Origin: CAISCU01 sp943361925
Lineage (GTDB): Bacteria; Bacteroidota; Bacteroidia; UKL13-3
Assembly (NCBI GenBank): GCA_943361925.1
Contig: CALRIT020000009.1
Location: 96,280-160,279 of the forward strand
Direction of reading: 5' to 3'
DNA length: 64,000 nucleotides
Notes under the pieces: model-generated
Seen by the model: the letters and a program-made list of their open reading frames with translations, nothing else
What the model was told of the DNA's origin: nothing
Database searches by the model: none
Translations under genes and position numbers: made by a program
In this document: positions 17,434 through 26,398 of the stretch, one piece after another
Numbering within the stretch: the first letter of the stretch is position 1
Layout: each line of letters opens with the position of its first letter

Positions 17434-18618
17434 TTAAAGTTCGTTAAAGAAATCTAATAGCGGTTTCGAATAATTTCTGAAATTGAAATTTTCAATAGCA
17501 GTTTTCCTGCCTTCATTTCCCATATTCAATGACTTTTCAGGGTTATCTAAAATTGAAGAAATTTTAGATACAATTTCATTAACATCTTTTGAGTTAACTA
17601 ACAAAACATTCTTTCCATCAATTAAATATTTCCCTGATTCTCCAACCGGAGTTGCTATTATTGGAATACCATAACTCATGTATTCACCCAATTTAGTTGC
17701 AAAATTATAGGAGTTGCGTTTATTGTCAGGTTTGTTAATGATTACCAAAGTACATGTTTTTAAGTACCTGTGCATCTCATCTTTTGAAAGGTGATTATGA
17801 AAAATCACATTATCCTGAATGCCATACTTTTCAATTATGCCATCAATTTTTGCAATAATTTTAGGTAAAGTAATTTTATTTGAAAGTATAAATTTTAACT
17901 TAGGGTCTTTTTCTTTAATCACCTTAGCTATTGCTTCAAAAACTTCAACAATGCCATCTTTTTCCTCCGTTAAGGTACCGGCATGAAATACAAATCTGTC
18001 CTTAAATCTCAAATCTATATTAAAATCCTCACCTGCAAATTTACTTGCATCCATTAAAATCGGGATTTTTATAATTTTAGCAGATTTAGCCCTTTTTGTT
18101 TCAGCTAATTCCTTTAATGCCTCTGAAATAACAATGAATCCGTTTAATTGAGGATATGTAATGGTGAAGAGTAGTCCTCTTTTTATAGAATTTGTAAAAT
18201 TACTTTGTAACCTGCTTGAAACAATTGAATGGGGTAACTCATTTAATTCTATTACTACCTTTTTATTAAATAATTTTGAGATAATAGAAAAAATCAATAA
18301 TGGAAACCAGGCATAACCTATTGCCCAAATAATATCATATTCTTTTCTGTTTCGAATTAAATGTGCATATAAATTTAATCTTTCAAAAAAATCAGTTAGC
18401 CTATTTAAAATAGAAGGTAATTTATAAAAAGAACCATTTAATGTGTAATATTCAACACCTTCATAAGTTTGAATCCCATTACTCTTTTTTTTATACTTAC
18501 CCGCAAGGATTCTTATTTTACCACCTAGTTCAACAATGCCTTTTGCATATAAATGCAAACGATTGGCCATTGCCATTCCTTCTGGATAATGGTTATCAAA
18601 TACTACCAGTACTCTCAT
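17434..18618 (-). CDS. GT4 family glycosyltransferase
   Basis: A 394-residue GT-B enzyme: MRVLVVFDNHYPEGMAMANRL at the N terminus, FVFHAGTLTEEKDGIVEVFEA opening the second domain, and KLGEYMSYGIPIIATPVGESG as the donor-binding region. The standard E-x7-E is shifted (KLGEYMS), seen in a subset of GT4 enzymes with the same MAMANRLH start. The first 23 bases overlap the end of the acetyltransferase gene at 18596, which indicates translational coupling. Sugar and linkage are unknown. Confidence 0.88.
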   Translation of the reverse strand: MRVLVVFDNHYPEGMAMANRLHLYAKGIVELGGKIRILAGKYKKKSNGIQTYEGVEYYTLNGSFYKLPSILNRLTDFFERLNLYAHLIRNRKEYDIIWAIGYAWFPLLIFSIISKLFNKKVVIELNELPHSIVSSRLQSNFTNSIKRGLLFTITYPQLNGFIVISEALKELAETKRAKSAKIIKIPILMDASKFAGEDFNIDLRFKDRFVFHAGTLTEEKDGIVEVFEAIAKVIKEKDPKLKFILSNKITLPKIIAKIDGIIEKYGIQDNVIFHNHLSKDEMHRYLKTCTLVIINKPDNKRNSYNFATKLGEYMSYGIPIIATPVGESGKYLIDGKNVLLVNSKDVNEIVSKISSILDNPEKSLNMGNEGRKTAIENFNFRNYSKPLLDFFNEL

Positions 18619-19198
18619 ATATATCTATTTTCTTTAACACTTTACAAGGATTTCCTGCAGCAACAACATTTGCCGGAATATCTTTGGTTACTACACTGTT
18701 TGCACCTATTATGGTATTTTCTCCAATACTAACACCTTTTAATACCATCACATTCACTCCCAACCAAACATTGTCGGCAATAAAAACCGGACTTGGTTTT
18801 CCTGAGCGGGGATCATCCAAATGCCAGTCTGAATCTGTAATTAAAGTATTGGCTCCACAACGTACATTATTTCCTAAAATAATTTTATTAAATGCACCAA
18901 TAACTGTTCCCGAGAAACCACAGTTATTGCCTATTTCGACAATGGGTTTATCATTACCAATTGCGGATATAATACAAGGTCTGTTTACTCCAATTAAATT
19001 GCTGGTTGCATACGAACGAAAGGTAGAATTTTTACCTATTTTTATGCTGCCATTTCGAACTTTGGTAAATTTGGCGAATCCAAAAAATCGTAATCCCGAT
19101 TGAAATTGAACGCCTTTTAATTTGAGCAAGATGAGCATGAGTCTGCTGGTAATCCATTCTCTTATTCCTGCTAAAATTCCTTCTAAAACATTTATCAT
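18596..19198 (-). CDS. Left-handed beta-helix acyltransferase (WbbJ/maltose-type)
   Basis: A 200-residue hexapeptide-repeat O-acetyltransferase. An N-terminal hydrophobic helix (LMLILLKLKGV) is followed by repeats of the I-G-x-N type: IKIGKNSTF, VEIGNNCGFSG, IILGNNVRCGANTLITDSDWH (with the catalytic His of the DxDxH motif), VWLGVNVMVLKGVSIG and NTIIGANSVVTKDIPANVVAAGNPCKV. Such enzymes transfer acetyl from acetyl-CoA to a sugar hydroxyl and work as trimers in the cytoplasm. It starts 1 base after the GT4 at 19200 and overlaps the next GT4 by 23 bases. The acceptor sugar is not known. Confidence 0.9.
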   Translation of the reverse strand: MINVLEGILAGIREWITSRLMLILLKLKGVQFQSGLRFFGFAKFTKVRNGSIKIGKNSTFRSYATSNLIGVNRPCIISAIGNDKPIVEIGNNCGFSGTVIGAFNKIILGNNVRCGANTLITDSDWHLDDPRSGKPSPVFIADNVWLGVNVMVLKGVSIGENTIIGANSVVTKDIPANVVAAGNPCKVLKKIDIYESTGSI

Positions 19199-19199
19199 T

Positions 19200-20423
19200 T
19201 TAATTTGAATTTTCTGATAAAATGCTTTGGTATATTTCTAATTGAGTGCTTAATACCCGGATTTTATCATGTCTCTTTAATGCTCTTTCACGAGCTAATA
19301 CGCCCATAGCAATCGAATTATCTTTGTTATCTAAAATCCTGAGTATTCCACCTGCCATTGCAAAAGCATCACCATCCTGAAATAAATAACCATCTTCATT
19401 ATGATTGATGAAAGTAGAAGTTCCTCCGGCATAAGATGCAACACAAGGCATTCCCAACATTAAGGCTTCATTTAAATTATTCGGACTGTTTTCAATTCTA
19501 GATGCAGTTGCATACAAAGCTGAATCCAAGAGTAAATCTGCAATTTGCTTTTCATTTAATCTTCCCATCAATTTAATTTTATCCACTGGAAAATCGGCAT
19601 TTTTCATTTTAAGAATAGCCTTCCATGAAGCTGTATTTTTATCAATCCCGGCAATACGCCATTCAAAATTTAAACCACTTCTGTGTAATAAAGTACTTGC
19701 AGCAATAATCACATCTAGGCCTTTAAGGTATCCACCTGAAAGTGTGGTTGAAATGATTATTTTATCTTGGTTTAATTGATTGGAATTCCAGGTTAAATCG
19801 TAAAATGTATCACGCATTACATTATCTAATCGAAATACTTTTGCTTTAGGAGAAACAACACGTATTACATCAGTATTCCAATCTGATTTAGATATAACAT
19901 ATTTAAAATTTGGAAGATATTTTCTTTCTAAATTTGCCATGTCCTCGTAACGCATTTTACTTCTGATTCTATCCCATGAAAAACCAGAACCCAACAATAC
20001 CGTATTTACTTCTTTTTGGTAGATAAGGTCAACAATACCTTGAACAGATATTAATAATGGTTTTTTATAAAACGATGATATACAACCAAACGAGTTTTCG
20101 GTACCATGAATATGAAGAATATCCGGATTTACACTTTCAATAATTTTCTTATAATCATTGATGAATTCAGTATCAAAAACGCGGGTTCTAAAATACAAAT
20201 TCCGAATCAGGTCGATTTTTGAAAAAGGGGCATGTATTGGATGATAGGTTGTATTTCCATGTTTAAAACTATCCTTTTTTTCATGATAATGGAAAGCAAC
20301 ATGCAAATCAACTTTATCTTGAAGAAATTTATCCAAAGATTTAATCCAACCGCCGCTGGTAGGTTTATTCGATAAAACCTCTTCTGCCAAAGATGGAGTA
20401 TTTGCAAACCAAAGTATCCTCAT
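19200..20423 (-). CDS. GT4 family glycosyltransferase
   Basis: A 407-residue GT-B enzyme beginning MRILWFANTPSL. Residues around 110-125 (DILHIHGTENSFGCISSFY) fit the acceptor domain, IIISTTLSGGYLKGLDVIIAA begins the donor domain, and ATASRIENSPNNLNEALMLG is the E-x7-E motif with the ENSPNNL insertion found in several Bacteroidota enzymes. It overlaps the Wzy candidate by 4 bases, so its production is tied to the polymerase. Donor unknown. Confidence 0.9.
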   Translation of the reverse strand: MRILWFANTPSLAEEVLSNKPTSGGWIKSLDKFLQDKVDLHVAFHYHEKKDSFKHGNTTYHPIHAPFSKIDLIRNLYFRTRVFDTEFINDYKKIIESVNPDILHIHGTENSFGCISSFYKKPLLISVQGIVDLIYQKEVNTVLLGSGFSWDRIRSKMRYEDMANLERKYLPNFKYVISKSDWNTDVIRVVSPKAKVFRLDNVMRDTFYDLTWNSNQLNQDKIIISTTLSGGYLKGLDVIIAASTLLHRSGLNFEWRIAGIDKNTASWKAILKMKNADFPVDKIKLMGRLNEKQIADLLLDSALYATASRIENSPNNLNEALMLGMPCVASYAGGTSTFINHNEDGYLFQDGDAFAMAGGILRILDNKDNSIAMGVLARERALKRHDKIRVLSTQLEIYQSILSENSN

Positions 20424-21826
20424 GATTTAATCCTTTCCAACATTCTGGCATTGTATACCTGGTCATAAAAAACACCATACGACATCCCTGCAAAACATAA
20501 TAATGCAAAGCTTACTCCTACCATCAAAGGGTATTGACCAAATAAAGTCCCAAAAAATCCCGCAGATAAAAATGCAGCATATAACATTTTAATTAAGTGA
20601 TTTGTAACATATGACTTTGCCATTCTTAACCTAAATATCTGGGACCCTTTAACCAACATTGTTGAAAAAATAAAAAATATCAAGGTGCCTAATAAAATGC
20701 CGTTTGTTCTGTTTAATTCAAGAAATAGATTGTGTGCACCATAGGTAATTTCGGAATAGTTACCAAAGTTATCTTCCACCCAATATTCGCCCAAAATTAA
20801 AGGAGGAAACCATAATTGGTAATCTACGAATGTATTTTTATATACACTTTTCCATAATGGCATTCTATCGGATGTCAATTTTACAATCATCCTGTCAAAT
20901 AACTGGTCTAAATCTGTGATATCCCAAGTTTGGTGAAGAACCGCTGTATTGGTTTGACCACTATCGATACCGCTATTCGCAATTACTAACCATAAAATCA
21001 AAATAACAGAAATTGGAAAACCAAATTTGTAAAAATTCTTTTCTTTCTCAAGTACTAGAATTTTGGAATCTTTGAACCTATAAATTGTCAAGGTGGCAAC
21101 TATAATACTCAAAAGTAATGTTAGAGATGCATCTTTAATATCAATAATGAAAAAGAAAAACGCACCATAAGAAATGAGTTTAATTCCTCTAGGAAAATAA
21201 TTGGTATAACTTTTCAAAAATCCAATGATAAAAACAGAGAAAAACAATGGATAAAGTGCAAATGTAATCCGGTATTTAAAATCAAAAGCCCTGATTGTAT
21301 GCATTGTCATTATTAAAAAAAACACATAAAATAGAGCGAGGACAATTTCTCTATTCATCTTCCTAAATACCAATACTCCATAAAAAAACGGGAAAATTCC
21401 CAAATAATATTGAATTGGATTTAAAGAGTCAGATAAAGGTAAATGCAAAACCATGAACCTAAAATAAAAGTTAAATAACATATAGGGCATGGGTAGAGCA
21501 ATAATCAGAAAAAGATAATTGACTTTATAGGCAACTAGGTACTTATAATTATAAATAGCCATAAAAAAACAGGCTAATAGTATTATATAAGAAATAGATG
21601 ATCCAGCCAAAGTATGCAAAATGATAGCCGGAATATATTTTGCTTCCTTTTGGAATAACAAAATAATTGGATAAGGAATCAATAAGTACTTTACAATTTC
21701 AGGACCAATAAAATACATTGCCAAACAAGGCAACGCCAACCAAATATGAATCCAAAGTCCTTTATTATTCTCTGCAGATTCTTTTATATTATTTTGTAAG
21801 GTATTACTATCTAATGTTTTTTCCAT
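20420..21826 (-). CDS. Wzy-like O-antigen/capsule polymerase candidate
   Basis: A 468-residue integral membrane protein with about 10-12 hydrophobic segments, for example WLALPCLAMYFIG, AIILHTLAGSSISYIILLACFFMAI, ISYGAFFFFIID and FGFPISVILILWLVIA. A large polar loop follows at about 295-375 (ITDLDQLFDRMIVKL to GAHNLFLELNRTNGILLG). The YGAHNLFLEL stretch is reminiscent of the HN/H-N-x2-L pattern in O-antigen ligase/polymerase proteins. Wzy proteins join lipid-linked repeat units in the periplasm. No other candidate exists in the locus, which otherwise has a Wzx flippase at 36556, so a Wzx/Wzy pathway is likely. Assignment is by topology and context, not by sequence identity. Confidence 0.72.
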   Translation of the reverse strand: MEKTLDSNTLQNNIKESAENNKGLWIHIWLALPCLAMYFIGPEIVKYLLIPYPIILLFQKEAKYIPAIILHTLAGSSISYIILLACFFMAIYNYKYLVAYKVNYLFLIIALPMPYMLFNFYFRFMVLHLPLSDSLNPIQYYLGIFPFFYGVLVFRKMNREIVLALFYVFFLIMTMHTIRAFDFKYRITFALYPLFFSVFIIGFLKSYTNYFPRGIKLISYGAFFFFIIDIKDASLTLLLSIIVATLTIYRFKDSKILVLEKEKNFYKFGFPISVILILWLVIANSGIDSGQTNTAVLHQTWDITDLDQLFDRMIVKLTSDRMPLWKSVYKNTFVDYQLWFPPLILGEYWVEDNFGNYSEITYGAHNLFLELNRTNGILLGTLIFFIFSTMLVKGSQIFRLRMAKSYVTNHLIKMLYAAFLSAGFFGTLFGQYPLMVGVSFALLCFAGMSYGVFYDQVYNARMLERIKS

Positions 21827-21833
21827 TCCTCAA

Positions 21834-22724
21834 TCAAGATTTAGGTTTTTCATTTTTAATTAACCAGGAATAATACCATGTTGGATTATGAAAAACCGAT
21901 TGCATAGTATATTTAAATCCCAAAAAATAGTTGCCTTCTGAAAATTTTGCTGAAGCGAAAGACCTTTCATATCTGGCAAATCTGGGATAAAATAATTTTT
22001 TGTGTTTTTTATTAATAAAGACAAAAACGTTTTGATACATTTCAAAAAACAATTTACCCATATCTAATTTTTGTCTTTCTGGATCAGCCGTAATTCCTGT
22101 TTCATTCTTCCTTTTAACCCCCATTTTTTCAAAAAAGTATTTTCCATAACCTTTTGAAGTTAATATAAGAATGATTGGAATATCTCCTACAACTAAGTTG
22201 TTAAACCAATCTGGTAAATTAGACAATGCATCTCTTCTAAAAACCAAACTTAAAGAAGATAAAAAATGACATCCGAAAACATCTTTAAATTCAAATTTCT
22301 CTTGATTCCAAACTGTTTGAAAAGGATAAATTTCTGGCACATTTTCATAAACAATTTGAACATCATGTGCTGATAAACTACAATCATTATTTAGTTGTAA
22401 ATAATCAACCTGCTTCTGCAACTTTTCCGGATCTGTCCAATAATCATCACCCTCTATCAATGCAATAAATTCACCCTTACACTCATTAAAGGTCCTTACG
22501 AAATTTGGCATCATTCCCAAATTTTTAGTCTTTGGCAGCAATTTTATCAACTGAGGATGTTTTGTTGCATATTCTTCACAAATTAATCTTGTTTTATCTG
22601 GTGAATTATCTTCACCTATGACTATTTCAAAATTAAAATTTGTTTTTTGCTTCAAAATTCCTTCTATAGCTTCTCTTATATACTTTTCGTGGTTATACGT
22701 TATAAGGCAAACAGAAAGTACCAT
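21834..22724 (-). CDS. GT2 family glycosyltransferase, paralog A
   Basis: A 296-residue GT-A enzyme. LSVCLITYNHEKYIREAIEGIL is the N-terminal nucleotide-binding stretch, EIVIGEDNSPD and the LIEGDDYWTDPEKLQKQVDYL segment carry the metal/nucleotide-binding aspartates (the DXD-like EGDDYW). The second half, with VYENVPEIYPFQTVW and LVVGDIPIILILTSKGYG, forms the acceptor part. It is closely related to 23451-24434, which has the same EGDDYWTDPEKLQKQV and PFQTVW motifs. No membrane helix is present. It lies 7 bases upstream of the Wzy candidate. Sugar unknown. Confidence 0.9.
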   Translation of the reverse strand: MVLSVCLITYNHEKYIREAIEGILKQKTNFNFEIVIGEDNSPDKTRLICEEYATKHPQLIKLLPKTKNLGMMPNFVRTFNECKGEFIALIEGDDYWTDPEKLQKQVDYLQLNNDCSLSAHDVQIVYENVPEIYPFQTVWNQEKFEFKDVFGCHFLSSLSLVFRRDALSNLPDWFNNLVVGDIPIILILTSKGYGKYFFEKMGVKRKNETGITADPERQKLDMGKLFFEMYQNVFVFINKKHKKLFYPRFARYERSFASAKFSEGNYFLGFKYTMQSVFHNPTWYYSWLIKNEKPKS

Positions 22725-22753
22725 TTATTATTTTTAAAATTTAAAGTAGTGAA

Positions 22754-23344
22754 TTAAGCCACTGAACTATTATTGGCTCTTAAAAATTCAAGATATTCTT
22801 TTTCAATATCAAGCATTTTTCTGCTTCTTTCCATTACTTTTTGTGCCGGATTACCTTTGTAAATATAAAAAGCTTCACATTCCCCTTTTACCAAACTTAA
22901 AGCACCAACAACAGAACCTTCGTTAAGTATAGTTTTAGGAAGCAAGACAGCTCCACTACCTACCAAAGCATGCTTTTTTATTATAACTGGAGCACTTTTA
23001 ACTCCTGAAAATGGCGCTGGCACAGTTGGATTTGTCAAAAAATTTCCAAAATAATCATCATTGCTTGAGTAAATGGCAACCCTAGAAGATAGGCCTGAAA
23101 AATCCTCCATTACAATCTTACCATTTCCCTGCATTGAACAAAATGGAGAAATATGAATATGACTACCAATTTCAATTCCTTCTAAACCTGCAGAAATGAT
23201 TGAAAAATCATCAATTCTAACATTGTTTCCAATAGTAATTCTTGACGCACCGTATATACTGGATTTTCTGCTAAGTTGTACATTTTTACCCAAAGACTTA
23301 AAACCTAAGTTTTGTAATTCTTCTTCACTATAAAAGGAGGTCAT
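22754..23344 (-). CDS. Left-handed beta-helix acyltransferase
   Basis: A 196-residue hexapeptide-repeat transferase: LGKNVQLSRKSSIYGASRITIG, NNVRIDDFSIISAG, IEIGSHIHISPFCSMQG, and after an 18-residue loop (YSSNDDYFGNFLTNPTVP) the repeats VIIKKHALVGSGAVLLPKTIL and EGSVVGALSLVKG, ending GNPAQKVM. The loop with SSNDD replaces the usual DxDxH and may define acceptor choice. It is probably a sugar O- or N-acetyltransferase acting in the cytoplasm. It sits between the two GT2 paralogs, with an AT-rich gap of 106 bases upstream that shows nothing recognisable. Confidence 0.85.
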   Translation of the reverse strand: MTSFYSEEELQNLGFKSLGKNVQLSRKSSIYGASRITIGNNVRIDDFSIISAGLEGIEIGSHIHISPFCSMQGNGKIVMEDFSGLSSRVAIYSSNDDYFGNFLTNPTVPAPFSGVKSAPVIIKKHALVGSGAVLLPKTILNEGSVVGALSLVKGECEAFYIYKGNPAQKVMERSRKMLDIEKEYLEFLRANNSSVA

Positions 23345-23450
23345 GTTTTGTAATTGTATTTTGTAAAATTGAGGATTTGCAGCTCACTTTTAATTTGTAA
23401 ATAAGAGCTTTATCAATTTTTTTTAAACTTAATCTATTTGAAAGTTAAAA

Positions 23451-24434
23451 TTATTGTTTAAAAAATTTCTTTATTAAAAATCCTGGTTCATGATAAATTG
23501 CTAAAAATGCAAATTTAAAAAAAGAAATTAATTTGAATTCTTTTAAACTTAGAATCGCAAAAGCTCTTTCATAACCAGCAAGTTTAGGAAAAGTAATACT
23601 TCTGTACTTTCCTTTTGTATAATTATGAATGTTTTTAAATATGAAATAAAATGCCGGCCTGGAATCTACTTTCTTTCTATTAGGATCTTGTGTAACTCCA
23701 CCAGGATTTTTCCTTTTAACTCCCATCTTATCTTGAAAATAATATCCATAACCATGGGATGCCAATACTAAAACTAATGGAATATCTCCTACAATTGCCT
23801 GAGAAAACCAAGATGGAGGCGAAGAAAGAGCATTTCTTTTATAAACGATACTTAAAAAAGAAATAAAATGATGATGAAATGCGTCTTCAAAATTAATTAT
23901 TGATTTGCTCCATACTGTTTGAAATGGAAAAACTTCAGGTACATCTTCATACACAATTTCAACATCATGACAAGTAAATGAACAATCAGGATGATTTTCA
24001 AGGTACATTACCTGCTTTTGCAGTTTTTCAGGGTCTGTCCAATAATCATCTCCTTCAACCACAGCATAATATTTTCCCCTGCAAAGATAACTAGTATAAA
24101 TCCCCTGAAATTTTGCAGTTGGTCTTCCATTGATATGAATATTGTTCTCTCTTTTATGCAATATCAAACGAATTTGATTCGGGTATTTTTTCGCGTATTC
24201 AATACAAATTTCTCTGGTTCCATCGCTTGATTGGTCTTCACCAATAAGAATTTCAAATGGAAAAGATGTTTTTTGCATCAAGATGCCATCTAAACATTCT
24301 TTGATATATTTAGCGTGCATATAAGTACTGACTCTAACTGAAACGAATGGTTCCGGTATAGCCTCCAAAACTGAATTTGGATATTCAGGTACTTCAACCT
24401 TTTGATACTTATCTTTAAATTCCTGAAAATTCAT
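23451..24434 (-). CDS. GT2 family glycosyltransferase, paralog B
   Basis: A 327-residue GT-A enzyme similar to the gene at 21834-22724. FVSVRVSTYMHAKYIKECLDG is the N-terminal strand, EILIGEDQSSDGTRE and VVEGDDYWTDPEKLQKQVMYL hold the aspartates for nucleotide and metal, and VYEDVPEVFPFQTVW and AIVGDIPLVLVLASHGYG match the paralog. An extra 30 residues precede the GT2 core. The stop/start overlap of one base with the B12-binding gene upstream ties it to the acyl module. Two related GT2 enzymes in one locus suggest two similar linkages or donors. Confidence 0.9.
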   Translation of the reverse strand: MNFQEFKDKYQKVEVPEYPNSVLEAIPEPFVSVRVSTYMHAKYIKECLDGILMQKTSFPFEILIGEDQSSDGTREICIEYAKKYPNQIRLILHKRENNIHINGRPTAKFQGIYTSYLCRGKYYAVVEGDDYWTDPEKLQKQVMYLENHPDCSFTCHDVEIVYEDVPEVFPFQTVWSKSIINFEDAFHHHFISFLSIVYKRNALSSPPSWFSQAIVGDIPLVLVLASHGYGYYFQDKMGVKRKNPGGVTQDPNRKKVDSRPAFYFIFKNIHNYTKGKYRSITFPKLAGYERAFAILSLKEFKLISFFKFAFLAIYHEPGFLIKKFFKQ

Positions 24435-26398
24435 TAATTTGATTTATTTATTCTATCGAACAATATCTTTTTAATTCTTTCGAGTGGTTCAATAATTTGG
24501 TTATTCTCATTTATTACTTGAACACCTCCATTTACCAGATTAGTCTTCCATTTAATTGCCTCAAAAAACTCTTCACGTCCTTCCCATAAATAAGGAACAG
24601 GTAAAATACCTAATTTAAACACTTCATATAATCCTTCAGGTGAATATAAATTAGGAATATTGTTTTCCAGTAAATGAATCACTTCTTTTAATTGTTCCAA
24701 TAAATATGAAGTCCTAGATCCAACTTCTTCATTTTTTTTCATGGAATCAATCTCCCCTTTTCGTTTTTCCTCCCTGTATTGAAGAATTGCTGATTTGGTT
24801 ATCTGAATACTCTCATTGATATAATCAGGGTTTGCCAATTCAACGGCTTCGCAATAACTTACCACATGCACCAATTCCGGACTATTTGGATTTTCCGGTT
24901 CTATATCATCCATCATGGCAGAAACAGATGCCAATTGGATTTTTGCTTTATCTAAATCAGGTGAAAAATAATCAAGACCTGCTCTTGGCTGAAGAAATAC
25001 TTTAAAAGTTGAATCCTCTAATTCTCTGACCAATTTTAATAATGCCTTTGATTTAGCTAAATCCTGAACCCCAAAAGTATATTTAGGCGTATTCAGCATT
25101 ACTTGTAAAACCAAATACTTAATATTTTGAAGCTTTGCTGATTTAACAGCAAGGTAACCTGATAAAATATAAGTAAAATCATCAGCACCTCTAAAAGCAA
25201 AATGATGAGGGACATTGGGTTCAAATGGTTTACCGGATTGGGCAATCACTTTTAATGTATCAAAATGCTGCTTTAAATTTGTTAATACATCATAAGAACC
25301 TCTGCCATCTATTTTATTAAACCACCAAAATGACAAAGCATGCCAGGCCATATTGATTGTTCTTTCATAAACCTTTGCCAGCTCAGGAATATTCTTTGTT
25401 CCTGCATAAGTTCTGACTAACAAGGGTCTTGAATTATCCCAAATATCTTTTAAATCCTGTTCTGAGTTGATAGGAACGCCACCTCCATTAGGTTTTTCTC
25501 CCCAATCTGCACCAAAATCACTTTGACTTAATTGAGATGAGCCCACCGAAACAATATCCAGAAAACCATCATTTGATAGTCGCTTTAACCAGGAATTAAA
25601 CTCCTTTTTCGCATCTGAATAATTTGGAGAGTATGGTCCAACATGAACCCTAGTTAATGGTCCCCAAACTTCATTTTGATTAGCACTTATACGTTCTACT
25701 AAAGTATCCTTATTTGTGCCGAAATTTTGGTATGTTGGCTTAGGTGATGGAGTATGGTAATGATGTTTTCCGGAGGCAATTAATCGCGAGGCGAATTTCC
25801 ATCTTTCCTCATCGTATTTACTTCCATTTAAAATACTTACTGGAATTCTTTCATCAGGAATTCCAATTTTTTTTAGCGTTTCTACTTGTGTTTCATCACC
25901 ATTAAAAACTGGAATTTTATCACCGTATTCTTCTCTTACCAATTTACAGGCTTTAGGCAAACCTGCAAAATAAACTGCATTTAAAGGTCCATTCTGATAC
26001 CATAACATTTGAAAGGATTCCAATAAATGTAAAACTCTTGAAAAGTTTGATTTTGCATCAAATGGATCGAGCCTGTAACTAAAGCCCAATCTAGTGATTC
26101 CATTAGATTGAATCCAATTAACCAATAAAGAAATATTATCTATTTTATTGATATCCGAAATTGATTTTGCAAGTAATGCACTTCCAATTTCAACTTTAAA
26201 ACCACAATTTTCGAGCAATGTAGCCACTGATGAAACACCTAAAGTATGTGCATCTACATCGGGGCGAATAAATCCAAAAATTTCTTTATTTAAAACCTCA
26301 GACTTCAATTTATAAACTTGCAATAAATTCGTGAATAGATTTATTCTCAAATCCCAATGATTTAAAAGTTCTACCGGTTTCTTTAAAATTTTCATCAA
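24434..26398 (-). CDS. Cobalamin-binding, glutamate-mutase-E-like fusion protein
   Basis: A 654-residue protein. Residues about 38-185 look like a B12-binding domain: FIRPDVDAHTLGVSSVATLL has the Asp49-x-His51-x-x-Gly54 motif whose His ligates cobalt, and GFSYRLDP and AVYFAGLPKAC fall where the later motifs belong. Residues about 240-560 suggest the TIM barrel of B12 isomerases, with PLLVRTYAGTKNI, HHFAFRGADDFTY and VFKLGILPVPYLWEG parallel to my recollection of glutamate mutase subunit E. Normally the two parts are separate proteins (GlmS, GlmE). The likely chemistry is a carbon-skeleton rearrangement such as glutamate to 3-methylaspartate, but substrate and even catalysis are unproven. The first 89 bases overlap the dehydrogenase gene; a TTG at 26306-26308, one base after that gene's stop, is an alternative start that keeps the whole B12 domain. 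Confidence 0.65.
   Translation of the reverse strand: MMKILKKPVELLNHWDLRINLFTNLLQVYKLKSEVLNKEIFGFIRPDVDAHTLGVSSVATLLENCGFKVEIGSALLAKSISDINKIDNISLLVNWIQSNGITRLGFSYRLDPFDAKSNFSRVLHLLESFQMLWYQNGPLNAVYFAGLPKACKLVREEYGDKIPVFNGDETQVETLKKIGIPDERIPVSILNGSKYDEERWKFASRLIASGKHHYHTPSPKPTYQNFGTNKDTLVERISANQNEVWGPLTRVHVGPYSPNYSDAKKEFNSWLKRLSNDGFLDIVSVGSSQLSQSDFGADWGEKPNGGGVPINSEQDLKDIWDNSRPLLVRTYAGTKNIPELAKVYERTINMAWHALSFWWFNKIDGRGSYDVLTNLKQHFDTLKVIAQSGKPFEPNVPHHFAFRGADDFTYILSGYLAVKSAKLQNIKYLVLQVMLNTPKYTFGVQDLAKSKALLKLVRELEDSTFKVFLQPRAGLDYFSPDLDKAKIQLASVSAMMDDIEPENPNSPELVHVVSYCEAVELANPDYINESIQITKSAILQYREEKRKGEIDSMKKNEEVGSRTSYLLEQLKEVIHLLENNIPNLYSPEGLYEVFKLGILPVPYLWEGREEFFEAIKWKTNLVNGGVQVINENNQIIEPLERIKKILFDRINKSN

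Noticed and set aside
18441..19103. 220-residue plus-strand ORF
   Set aside because: It spans the antisense of the acetyltransferase and the GT4 start; the minus-strand proteins have clear family motifs.
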